Of a stretch of DNA of 64,000 bases, positions 1 through 9,660 are shown piece after piece; the stretch's first letter is position 1, and every line of letters begins with the position of its first letter. The position numbers were made by a program, and so were the translations under genes. Origin of the DNA: Agelas oroides (taxonomy: Eukaryota; Porifera; Demospongiae; Agelasida; Agelasidae); assembly GCA_949130485.1 (NCBI GenBank), contig OX422183.1, forward strand, positions 32,210,640 through 32,274,639, given 5' to 3'. Below the pieces are notes generated by a model. That model saw only the letters and a program-made list of their open reading frames with translations, was not told the DNA's origin and did no database searches.

Positions 1-288
1 AAATCCTGGCCTGATAGAAGCCTGCTCAGTTCACTAGCTACGGTTAGAACAAGAAGTACCTCAGTACTCTCGAAAGAGAAAGCCTCTTAACAAAGAGATC
101 CAACCTGTTTGCGTATACTAGACTGTTTATCTTCAGTTAGTGGTTCAGTGGGTATGACAATTAACATCTGACCTAGTCTATCAAGCTAGACCATCTCTCA
201 CCCTCTACAGACTACTTCTGACCGGAATCCCAAATTCCCTAGTCATGGCCTGGGAATGAGACTAACTGCAGATGTAGAGCTGGATGGC

Positions 289-369
289 TAGCCTTGTTCC
301 CAGGCCGTTCCCGGCTCCAGTTTGCAAGCGATCAAAACTGGAGCCGGGAACGGCCTGGGAATGGGGCTA
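289..369. mobile_element. TAGCC hairpin element, 81 bp, perfect 9-bp TSD
   Basis: The ends TAGCCTTGTTCCCAGGCC and GGCCTGGGAATGGGGCTA are inverted repeats, and the arms pair across GCTCCAGTTT and AAACTGGAGC. It is flanked by CTGGATGGC at 280-288 and 370-378, a perfect 9-bp target-site duplication. No coding capacity. Confidence 0.85.
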
Positions 370-579
370 CTGGATGGCTGCATACAGAGGATCGATGTCA
401 ACTTCATTGTCATTAGCTCCTTTCCCTCATTGCATACATGTTTTACACTAAAATACAAAATTATTTTGTTCAACTTCAGACTCGGATCATCGTACATATA
501 TACAGAAAGACAGGACAGTAATTTCATTACTTCATTTCAAACTCTTAATGTACTTAGCAAGACCACTGGGAGTATCAAC

Positions 580-2679
580 TTATGGTTTATCAACTTTAAC
601 AATTCGGAATCGAAGGCAGTCATACTTGAGGTACTGACAGTTCTTAGCAGGGTTGTAGGTCAGGTCAGTGTGTGCTATGAAGGTAGGGTAGCCCCACCCA
701 TCGGGAGCTCTTTCTTCATCTGTCACTCTACCAATGTATTCAGCTTCCATTGTTTCAGTAAATCTAATAGTTTTTGTGGTATGGCTGTTGTCTTCCAACT
801 GGTTCAGCATTGCAACAGTAACGTGACTTTGGAATGGCCATCTGAGGTGGTCATCAAACTCTCCTTTCATCAGGTAGGCATACACTGAGACATGTGTGCC
901 CTTGCCATCACCATTTCCATTAGCATCCACTCTGAGACACATCTTGTACCCTCGAGGGTGGGTATAGAATGGTGGGGAGTACAAGTTATCACTGTCTATC
1001 TTGTGTTGCTCAAAGTTTGTCATGGTCAGTTCAGTTGGAAGCACCCCAGGCTCTGATAGTGACTCCACGGTAATGATGCGAAAGTGAAGGCAGTCATCCT
1101 TGAGGTACTGGCAGTTGTGGGCTGGGTTGAAGTTGAGGTCATTGTGGGCTAGGAGAGTAGGAGTACCACATCCAGACTCAGCTATCTCTCCACTGGTCAC
1201 TCTACTAATGGCTTTGGGGTCTGCTGCCTCACTGAAGCTGATGATGTGTCCACAGTGTCTCTTGTCTTCTAACTGATTGCAGAGCTGGAGGACAACACGG
1301 CCTTGAAATGGCCACTTCAAGTTGTCATCATATGCTCCTCGCATCACATTGGCGTAGACTGAGACACGTGTGCCCTTGCCATCACCCTCACCATTAGCAT
1401 ACACTGTGAGACACAGCTTATACCCTTGTGGGTGGGTGTAAAATGGTAGGGAGTGCCACACCTTGTTACTCCTCTTCCTTTCTGCAAAGTTGGTGATTAC
1501 CAACTCAATAGGAAACACATGTACATACTGATGCAGTAATAATGCTTTGTCTTGATCTTGCTGTCTTCGCAGCTCAGCCACCTCTCGCTCCAAATCCTTA
1601 TTCACTTTCAGTGTTAGAGCCTCAATATCATGTTTACTCTCTGCGTTAATAGTAGCTTGTGCTTGCTTCTCCCTCTCAAGCTCTTGGATCTTGAGCTGGC
1701 TTTTCTCTAAATTCTCTTTCAATTCAGCCACTTCCTTTGCTACATCCTTATTCACTTTCAATTTCAGGACCTCATTTTCCTTTTTGAGCTCTTGTATCTT
1801 TTGCTGGCTTTCCTCTATACTCTCTTTCTGTTGTATTGTCAGCTGTGTCAGCTGCTGGTTGTGTAAAGCCAAACAGGACATGTGGGTCACTAAACTCTCA
1901 GCTAGGTGGGTCGGCATGTCCTTGCGTACTAACTGAACCTCACAGCCAGCGTAATGGAAGTCACACTTGACTACTGTGAGGGGACATACAGTGTTTACAT
2001 GTGTTTCCACATTCTGGCGTTCAGGACTCACCCCACATTCATTTGGGCAGGGTACTGGGTAGCACTTACACACCACCCAGTGGTTGTTGACTACGTCTTC
2101 GTACACAGAGCCATAGTCCTCGCAGTAGTTACAGCTGAAAGGACGCTGGGGGCAGGACTCGGTCTTGTGAGCATGCACATGGCGACGCTGGAAGTACTCG
2201 CGGCAGTGGGTACACGCAACTGCAGCAAATGCACAGCCAACAAGCTGCTTACCCAGTTCTGGGTTCAGATTCAGGTGTCTCTCCAGTTCTCCCAGCTCCC
2301 CTGTCCACTCACAGCCACTCTTCTGATGCGCACACCGAACTCGAAAAGCATACAAAGACCTTCGCAATCTTTTATCAGCAAACACGCTGAAATCCGCTTC
2401 GTTACAAGTCGGACACGACTTTTTGTCAGCCTGGACGCAGTTGATGCACAATTGGCAAAAGCTGTTACCGCAACAGGACGCTTGGAAGGGGTCGCGAAGG
2501 ACCAGCAGACATATGGGACAGTCTGTTTCCAACTCTTTCGGGCGCTCGACGAATTCGCAATCGTAACCACCTCGTTCTCTCGGGGGCGTCTCGATCCGTC
2601 GCTGTTCTTGTTCGATCTGGCAGCTTGGGGGCGAATTTACGTTCGGTGTTGGCTGCCTTCCATCTGAAGGGGAAGCCAT
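580..2679 (-). CDS. TRAF-like RING/zinc-finger adaptor with two TRAF-C (MATH) domains
   Basis: A single 699-codon open frame with no intron. Residues 54-93 form a RING finger (CPIC...CCGNSFC...CPTC pattern), as in TRAF ubiquitin ligases. Residues about 110-260 are Cys/His-rich TRAF-type zinc fingers and about 268-395 are a heptad-rich coiled coil. Then come two consecutive TRAF-C/MATH domains, about 405-545 and 555-697, each with the PFYTHP.GYK.CL and KWPFQ/RWPFQ signatures that define this fold. TRAF proteins link receptors to NF-kB and MAPK signalling in the cytoplasm, using the MATH domain for trimerisation and receptor binding. Most have one MATH domain, so the duplicated C-terminus is unusual. 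The start at 2679 gives the only complete RING. Lack of introns contrasts with neighbouring genes and suggests a retrocopy or lineage expansion. The family call is firm; no specific ortholog is claimed. Confidence 0.93.
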   Translation of the reverse strand: MASPSDGRQPTPNVNSPPSCQIEQEQRRIETPPRERGGYDCEFVERPKELETDCPICLLVLRDPFQASCCGNSFCQLCINCVQADKKSCPTCNEADFSVFADKRLRRSLYAFRVRCAHQKSGCEWTGELGELERHLNLNPELGKQLVGCAFAAVACTHCREYFQRRHVHAHKTESCPQRPFSCNYCEDYGSVYEDVVNNHWVVCKCYPVPCPNECGVSPERQNVETHVNTVCPLTVVKCDFHYAGCEVQLVRKDMPTHLAESLVTHMSCLALHNQQLTQLTIQQKESIEESQQKIQELKKENEVLKLKVNKDVAKEVAELKENLEKSQLKIQELEREKQAQATINAESKHDIEALTLKVNKDLEREVAELRRQQDQDKALLLHQYVHVFPIELVITNFAERKRSNKVWHSLPFYTHPQGYKLCLTVYANGEGDGKGTRVSVYANVMRGAYDDNLKWPFQGRVVLQLCNQLEDKRHCGHIISFSEAADPKAISRVTSGEIAESGCGTPTLLAHNDLNFNPAHNCQYLKDDCLHFRIITVESLSEPGVLPTELTMTNFEQHKIDSDNLYSPPFYTHPRGYKMCLRVDANGNGDGKGTHVSVYAYLMKGEFDDHLRWPFQSHVTVAMLNQLEDNSHTTKTIRFTETMEAEYIGRVTDEERAPDGWGYPTFIAHTDLTYNPAKNCQYLKYDCLRFRIVKVDKP

Positions 2680-3052
2680 GTTCAGGCGGTGTTACGCCCT
2701 TCAAGTAGCACTAGCAGTCTCGTTCCCGGACCACAGACAGCTGCTGTGATCTGGGAACGAGACTATCCTAAAAGTGCAGATTCCCCCCTCCCCTAGCTCC
2801 CATGCCTCCTCCCACTGGTTTTGCGTAGCCAGACCCTCGGCACACCCTCCTCCCAACCCTCCTGACTTCAAGACTAGTGCAGGGGGACATCCTGCTATCA
2901 ACTTGTGGAGCTAGCTTGCACGTGTCATATTTTGCCACAGCCTTGCTCTGGGAACAAGGCTACATTTGTCATTGAATGTGAAACATCGCAGGCTGATGTC
3001 ATGATGGTTATTGTAAATCTGGATTATGTTGTTTTGTCTTCAGCATTGCCTG

Positions 3053-3612
3053 CCTGTGTGTATGTGTGTATGTGTGTATGTACATGTGGGTGTATGTGTG
3101 TGTATGTGTGTGTGTGTATGTGTGTATGTACATGTGGGTGCATGTGTGTATGTACATGTGGGTGCATGTGTGTATGTACATGTGGGTGCATGTGTGTATG
3201 TACATGTGGGCGTATGTATGTATGTACATGTGTGGTGTATGTGTGTGTATGTGTGTGTATGTGTGTGTGTGTGTGTATGTACATGTGGGTGCATGTGTGT
3301 ATGTACATGTGTGGTGTATGTGTGTATGTACATGTGTGTGTATGTGTGTATGTACATGTGTGTGTATGTGTGTATGTGTGTGTGTGTGTGTGTGTGTGTA
3401 TGGTGTATGTGTGGGTGCATGTGTGTGTGTGTTACGGTGTGTGTGTGTTACGGTGTGTGTGTGTTACGGTGTGTGTGTTACGGTGTGTGTGTGTTACGGT
3501 GTGTGTGTGTTACGGTGTGTGTGTGTTACGGTGTGTGTGTTACGGTGTGTGTGTGACGGTGTGTGTGTGTGTGTGTGTGGGGGTGTTGTGCATGTAAGTA
3601 CATGTGTGTGTG
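3053..3612. repeat. TG/TGTATG microsatellite with an internal TGTGTGTTACGG minisatellite
   Basis: About 560 bases of (TG)n mixed with TGTATG and ACATGTGGG units. From 3421 to 3560 it becomes an array of 12-14-base units containing TTACGG. Long Val/Cys or His/Thr frames here are artefacts of the repeat. Confidence 0.95.
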
Positions 3613-4016
3613 AAACAAAAGGAGCTGTGTAATGGTTCCTCAAAACTGGAGGTATTATGCCATGGCCGTAGCAAGCGGTCGGGCAGGTTGGGTTTTGGCC
3701 CGGCCACTTTTCACAGCACATGTTCACTTTGAATTACGTAGAGTTGTACATAGTAAGCCAAGCCTTCTCCGAAAAGCCGACCATTATCATACAAATAATT
3801 ATCACTGACAAAAGGCAATGTTGTGTCAGGATTTCTAACCATTTCAATAGTCATTCCCCCTAATACTGCAACGAAGCCTGTGCTTCCTATGACAGCGTGG
3901 CTGGCCAACACATTTTTGTCCGACTGCACCAGATGCATACATTAATTATAAGCAGAATCACAAGCAATGTGTGGTCTCGTTCCCTATAGGCCATAGCTAC
4001 CACCTTCAAATAACAA

Positions 4017-4278
4017 GGTTTCATACAGAGGGGGTGGGGGCACTGGGATTCCCCACCAGAAATTATGATGTCATAATTGCCTCAGCAGCTACTGTAACAA
4101 TAAGGAGCATAATTATAAACTCAATGTATTATAGCTGAATCTGACGTTTCTTGTCCTTAAATATGTCCAGAATTTCATCAAAATCTAGCGGGTGCACTGA
4201 CCCACGCATGCAACCGTTGCACGCATCTACATTTCTCCCCTGCAGGAAGAAAACCTGCATGAAACCCTGCCTACCACC
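4017..4278. mobile_element. Dispersed inverted-repeat element with GGTTTCATACAG ends
   Basis: Begins aaggtttcatacagaggg and ends with the near-complement ctgcatgaaaccctgcct. It is related to the element at 12888-13222. Its left end abuts the last modelled exon of the coiled-coil gene. Confidence 0.5.
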
Positions 4279-4327
4279 TTCAAATAGCTTGCTACAGCCC
4301 TGTAGCTATACACAGTAGTGCAGTTAC

Positions 4328-7300
4328 TGAATGAACTTGTGTCACAGTGAACACACAGCATGGTGTTGATCTGTTGTAGCTCCTCCATTTTCTTCTCCGC
4401 TTTTGTGATCCATTCATGGTACCGTTCTCCCCATTGCTTACGAACCTGTGTGTGTGTGAGTGTGTGTGTGGTGAGTGTGTGTGTGTTTGTGTGAGGGTGG
4501 TGGAGGGCAATGATACAGACAAGTATATCTTGAGCAAAAACCTAACCTCCATTTTGAGCCTCTCCTCCTTCTCACTCCACTGCGCCTCCTTGACACTAAG
4601 GTCCTCCAACAACGTCTCACATCTTCCCTGCATGAGCAGATTACTCTCACGGAGCTTTTCATTTGTTGCAATTATCTCTTCCAGTTTTTCTGAAAGGTCT
4701 GTGTTATCTCGACGCAGCTGTTCTATTTGTGAGAGGAGGTCTTCATGCTGGCACTGGGGGGAGGGGAGGGAGGGAGGGAGGGAGGGAGGGAGGGAGGGAG
4801 GGAGGGAGGGAGGGAGGGAGGGAGGGAGGGGAGTGTGGCAGGTGAAACCATATGCATGGTATATTCTACTCCCCTGTCCCTCCCTTCTTTCTTATCTTTC
4901 TGTAGCCTCCTTCCCAGGCCTTCCCACCGTCCAGTTTTTGATCAGACGGTGGGAAGGCATGGGAACAAGGTTAATCTCCCTGTACCTTCTCATCTTCTCC
5001 CCTCCTCAGTTCAGTTATTTCCCTTCTATGCTTCTCATTCAGCTGTTCCAACTCTCTCCTCTGCACCCTCCTCACTTCCTCCATCTCCCTCTGATGGGAT
5101 ATCCTCAGTTCCTCCATCTCCCTCTCATTGGATACCTTCAGTGATAAAAGTTGGGTATTAAGCCTGTCTACCTCATCTTGTAGGTCACTATGTTGACATG
5201 AAGGGGTGGCTGGGTGAGGAGGGGAGGTGTTTGTGTGGGTGTGTTGAGGGGAGGGGCTGCATGGTGGAGAGAAACAAGTGACATTGATCATAGATAATAC
5301 AAGCTATGGCTACCAGACCCAAACAAGTTATGACATAGCATAATGAGAGGTAGTAGTTACTGTTAGACCTCTGTAGCTGCAGGCTGTGAGTGGAGCCTCT
5401 GAGTCTCCCCAGTCGAGGTGAGCTGATCCGCACCTCCTCCCTCTCCCTCCGCACAATGGTCGTGTTCTTGGCTCTCCTCAGACTGTCAAGACGACTCTTT
5501 AAGGTCTCCACCTCCAGTTCTAGCTGGAGAGAGAATGAACAAATTATGGTGTACTGCTGGGTGGCATTATAGTTAGTTACAGAGAAATGGTCTGGCAACT
5601 CTCAGCAGCCTTGCTAGATGTAGCTAACTACAGGATGTGTGTGAGGGAGTACGGTCTGCAACAACTGTCAGCAGCCTTGCTAGATGTAGCTAACTAGAGG
5701 ATGTGGGTGAGGGAGTACGGTCTGCAGCAACTCTCAGCAGCCTTGCTAGATGTAGCTAACTAGAGGATGTGGGTGAGGGAGTACGGTCTGCAGCAACTCT
5801 CAGCAGCCTTGCTAGATGTAGCTAACTAGAGGATGTGGGTGAGGGAGTACGGTCTGCAGCAACTCTCAGCAGCCTTGCTAGATGTAGCTAAGGAAGTACG
5901 GTCTGCAGCAACTCTCAGCAGGCTTGCTAGATGTAGCTAACTAGAGGATGTGGGTGAGGGAGTACAGTCTGCAGCAACTCTCAGCAGCCTTGCTAGATGT
6001 AGCTAACTAGAGGATGAGAATGAGAGATGAGGTCTGGCAACTCTCAGTGGCTTTGCTTGTTCAAGATTTTTTGACTAGCCAGCTAGAGAGAGGAAAATCA
6101 ATGCAATGGCTAATCTTTAGTTGTGCACTTAAAGATTTTTGCCAGCTGGAGAGAAGAAAATACTAGAACAGTGCATTGTTTGCTCTGGGATCTTTTGTCT
6201 TGCTAGCTAGAGAGATGGAAATGGTGTGGCATGTGTCTTCTGTACTCTAGTTTGTTCGAGGTTTTTGGAATCTGATAACTTGGAGAGGGAAATTGAGGAC
6301 AATCATCTGCCTTTTGATCAAGAAGAGCTAGAGCAAACTGCTGTCGCAACTCTTGCACGCTCATTCCATGTTCTTTTGATGTAGCTAGCTTGAAAGAAAC
6401 GTACTTCCTAGCTCCCCTCCATCCAGGTCCCTGCACAATGGTCTTACAAGTAGCTAAGAAATGCCACATTAAAAGTGTACAAATGCCACGTCCGAAAAGT
6501 CTACTCTAGATTGTTTGAGGGCCTCTATGAGCCATGGATATCAGTCATTTTTGAGTCCTTTCATAAACAACAGGACCTTTGATGTTGCTGGAGAGCATCA
6601 CTGAAGTACCAGACCAGCAAGTCACTAAAAGGGCCAAATTGTCTATCTTCTGACTAAGCATCTTTAGACTTACTGATCGTATTTTTGATTTGAGGGAGAC
6701 CTCATTTTGCTTCAGATGCTTCAGTTCTCCTAGTTCCTTTGCTGTGGGCATGGGAGGCAGCTTTCTCTTTGAACAGGAACTGCCTCTGCGTGACATTGCA
6801 CACATGTAGCTACCTGAAGCAACACAAAGTACATCTTCACGATGACCCTCTTCTGTAGCCTTATTCCCAGACCTTCCCACCATCCAATTTTTGACTGCTC
6901 ACAGTATATGCATAAATACAGTGAGCAATCAAAAACTGGATGGTGGAAGGTCTGGGAACATGCTGGCTACCTCTTCTCCTGTACTTGCTGTGACTATAGT
7001 GAATGATGTCCTGAGCATCAATTAGTCTCAGCCCAAACATCCCTAGTAGCTAGGTGGCTGGAATCAGGTGGCTGCCCAGGCAACTTATAAGTACATGGGA
7101 AATAGTCACTAAAAATGGCTCACTGTGCAGTCATTTATCCCCCCTGGGCAGGTATATATATCTTTAATGAGCACAAGTTCAAGCTACCTCAGGGCAGCTC
7201 ATATACAGAATTGTCTCTAAGAATAGCAGGGTTTTTTATCCTCCCTCGTGTAAGGACTTGGGCATGAGCTGCCCAGACAGGATAAATGACTGCATGGCAA

Positions 7301-9402
7301 GCTATTCTTAGCAACATGATTTCTACGTATAAGCTGCCTCATGAAAGGGCTTGAGCATGAGGTATAGCTTGTGCTCATCCAAAGGAGTAGAGAGTGACAA
7401 CCCCTACTGCTTGCTACATGCATGGTCCATGTGCTGTGACAAGCCATGAAATCTGTTGCTTGCTCAAGCTTGGCCAACCTGCTCCACAAAGTATTAGGGG
7501 AGGGCAAAGTTCACCCATGTTCTTAACCCCACCAAGGTGTCTAACCATAACAGATGTTGGGGCTTAGTTCTACAAACATGACATTGTCAGCAAAAATAAA
7601 TTTATTATTAGTGAGTAGAAAGTGACTCAACAAGAAGACAAACCACAATAGTTTCTGTCCAGGATGCATTGTAAGCACAGATCCCCCTCCCCCCCCCCCC
7701 ATGTAAAAAGGGGGCAGGGCTGCTCTGCAAAATTTCCATTGTATCATGCATAGATTATTAACCTCACGTAACGTTACGTGAGGTAAATAATCTATGATTG
7801 CATTAATATGGCTATTGTTATAGACCTTATCCAGGGGGTCTGGCTTCAAGGTTAGCAAACGTTATTTATGCTGCCATAGTAATGCAAAGCCAATAACTTT
7901 CATATTTGAGATTTGAGTCATTTGGACTATAAAAATTGTCATATAAAAATGGCATTACCATGGCAACAAAATAATGTTTGCTAACCTCGAAGCCACACCC
8001 CCTGGATAAGGTCTATAATGACAAAATAACGTGTTTACCTTATGTTTCCGGCAAACATGGGACACTGAAGTTTTGCTTTGAGGTAACAGACAGAGTTTAG
8101 TTTGTTTATAGATAATAGAGTCGCAACTGGGATTGCATGTGATGGGCATATATTCCATAGTTAAACATGCAGACACTCCACGTTGCAGCTGTGGGTTGCC
8201 TTCAGAGAGAAGGAGCTATTATCTATGGTTTGTTTTCCAGACCCTTCAAGGGGTAGTCACTTATATGTTGCGTGTTGAAGCGTTTGCAACCGTGATCAAG
8301 TTTTTTGATCGGAAAAAACTGTCCTTGATCGCTTGATCGTTTCCTTCTGAGACTCTTGATTGCTTGATTTTCAAGGGTCAAAGGTCAAATTGCAGCCATG
8401 CAACAGGATGATCCAAACACAGATAGCAGAGTCCTACTCTACTATCTGATTTTATCAGCTCGGAGGCCACCTTGATCCCTTGATCGGCCCCCAAAAAGGG
8501 TTTTTGATCGCTTGATTCAATTTTGATCCCAGTCGCAAACGCTTTTACACAGGACATATAGGTGACTACTCCTTGCCCTTCAGTGGAAGAGGCAGAGTAA
8601 GTGGAAGAGTGCACAAGAACAGCCTGGGAACAAAACTAGGTGTGACCATGAGAGACTCGGTGCATGCTGCATAACTGGATAAGTAGTGAGTCATGATCAA
8701 TCAAAATTGAACCAAGTGACCAAAGCCCTCTTGGGGGGCCGATCAAAGGATCAAGGTGGCCTCCAAACTGCTAAAATCAATGGATCAAGAATGCGTGGCT
8801 GCAATTTGACCTTTGACCCTTGAAAATCAAGTGATCAAGAGCCTCAGAAGGGAACAATCAAGTGATCAAGCACACTTTTCGCCGATCAAAATCCTTGATC
8901 ACAGTCGCAAATGCTTCTACAGGTGACATATAAGTGACTACCCCTTGTGAGTGGAAGGTGTTTCCTGAAAATGAAAACAAGCTTATGTTTACAGTACCTT
9001 AAAAAGGGGGTGGGGCTGCTTTGTGACTCTTCGTCTACTGGTATCAGAAATGGAGTACTATTGTATAGTACCGCAGCATATGGACACACAGTAGTATGAT
9101 AAATTCCATAATTTTTGCATGGGACCTTGGGACCTTATCCGTGGAAACAGCTTAGTGCGCATACTGCATAGCTAGCTACCAAAGCATGCAAAACGAGGAC
9201 CTCGCTTGCTTATTGCGAATAAACAATGCAAAGTGCACCGCGCCGAACGAGTCTTTATTGAAGAAATTACAGTACCTTGCGGATGTACCGTCTTTTGTTG
9301 GCTTTCAGGGTTCAAAATTTCATGATGCAGATCTATGTTAGCAATGCCGTCATAAGAGTTGTGTTTGCCAGTGACGTCACGACGTTGCCGCGATGCGATC
9401 AT
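4328..9402 (-). CDS. Coiled-coil protein of unknown function, six exons modelled, 3' end unresolved
   Basis: Exons in transcript order: 9402-9276, 6813-6674, 5523-5361, 5209-4986, 4753-4547, 4445-about 4328. Every junction has AG/GT borders and compatible phases (1, 0, 1, 0, 0), which is the main evidence that they form one gene. The N-terminus is basic and polar (MIASRQRRDV...), followed by a KRKLPPMPT stretch. From exon 3 onward the protein is a long Glu/Lys/Arg/Leu heptad region (for example EVETLKSRLDSLRRAK and NEREMEELRISHQREMEE), ending near CVHCDTSS. No catalytic domain or transmembrane segment was seen. The start Met at 9402 follows a pyrimidine-rich acceptor; the frame is also open upstream to 9600, so the true start may lie further 5'. 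The last exon could use the gtaact donor next to 4328 or run on to a stop near 4230 inside a dispersed repeat. I do not recognise the family. Confidence 0.6.
4755..4830. repeat. (GGGA)n tract, the pyrimidine tract of a minus-strand splice site
   Basis: A pure GGGA/GGAGG run. On the minus strand it is (TCCC)n leading into cccag before the coiled-coil gene exon at 4753-4547. Confidence 0.9.
4903..4973. mobile_element. TAGCC hairpin element beside a splice donor
   Basis: 71-bp palindrome (TAGCCTCCTTCCC to GGGAACAAGGTTA) with arms CCCACCGTC/GACGGTGGG. Flanks ATCTTTCTG and ATCTCCCTG match at 7 of 9 bases. The right flank overlaps the 5' splice site of the coiled-coil gene exon 5209-4986, so it inserted a few bases inside the intron. 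Confidence 0.75.
5588..6018. repeat. About 65-bp minisatellite, six to seven copies
   Basis: Tandem units containing caactctcagcagccttgct, agatgtagctaactagagga and tgggtgagggagtacggtct, one of them shortened. A more diverged array of related gctagagag-containing units continues to about 6310. Confidence 0.9.
6019..6660. other. Degenerate repeat and unassigned intronic sequence
   Basis: 6060-6310 holds four diverged units with ctagctagagag and gatttttt motifs. A minus-strand open stretch (about 6203-6469) starts after a good acceptor, but no donor or phase link to the coiled-coil gene was found, so I do not call it an exon. Confidence 0.4.
6856..6969. mobile_element. TAGCC hairpin element, 114 bp
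   Basis: The long near-perfect arms run from TAGCCTTATTCCCAGACC to GGTCTGGGAACATGCTGGCTA. Flanks CCTCTTCTG and CCTCTTCTC match at 8 of 9 bases. Confidence 0.85.
7819..8017. mobile_element. MITE with TATAGACCTTATCCAGGGGG ends
   Basis: About 200 bp. The 20-base end is repeated inverted at 7995-8017, and an inner arm TTTGCTAACCTCGAAGCC pairs with GGCTTCAAGGTTAGCAAA. TA at the borders fits a TA target site. No coding capacity. Confidence 0.7.
8247..8585. mobile_element. Inverted-repeat element rich in GATCAAG, copy 1
   Basis: Starts ggggtagtcacttatatg and ends with the complement catataggtgactactcc; the inner arms gcgtttgcaac and gtcgcaaacgc also pair. The interior is full of TGATCAAG/CTTGATCA motifs. 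A related copy in inverted orientation lies at 8684-8947. Compared with it, this copy has an extra segment of about 33 bp near 8414-8447. Confidence 0.65.
8684..8947. mobile_element. Inverted-repeat element rich in GATCAAG, copy 2
   Basis: Carries the interior and one end of the 8247-8585 element on the opposite strand, ending gacatataagtgactacccc. The other end is missing or diverged. Confidence 0.6.
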
Positions 9403-9412
9403 CACGGTCCTG

Positions 9413-9660
9413 AAAGGAAAGCGCTTGCCTTTTGATGTGTTGTGGCACGTCTTTTTAGCTTCAAAACACAACAAGGACTTCACCGGACGCTGGGAGATCA
9501 GTGCGTTATTGATTTTCTGGGATCGATCGTAAGATCTTGTTCGCACTAACGGGTTGATAGAAGATCGACGTCTTTGTGTGATCGTCGCCACTAAACTCAC
9601 GGCCTTGCTACGAGAAGACTGCTACAGAAAAAGAACCAAGAGAGATTTACAGCCCCCGGT
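9413..9660. promoter_or_regulatory. Possible divergent promoter with first exons on both strands
   Basis: This CpG-richer interval lies between the first modelled exon of the minus-strand coiled-coil gene (starts at 9402) and a good plus-strand 5' splice site (gtgagt at 9659-9664). The SIK start exon begins with an acceptor at 19353-19354, so SIK needs an upstream non-coding exon; one ending at 9658 would fit. This is inference. Other donors between here and 19 kb cannot be excluded. Confidence 0.3.

Noticed and set aside
3024-3632. Long Val/Cys and His/Thr reading frames on both strands
   Set aside because: They are translations of a TG/TGTATG microsatellite, open in several frames at once.
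3711-3938. 75-residue minus-strand frame
   Set aside because: Plausible composition, but no splice links, no recognisable family and no neighbours in phase.
6203-6469. Minus-strand frame after a good acceptor, considered as another exon of the coiled-coil gene
   Set aside because: No donor found, and the neighbouring exons already join in phase without it.
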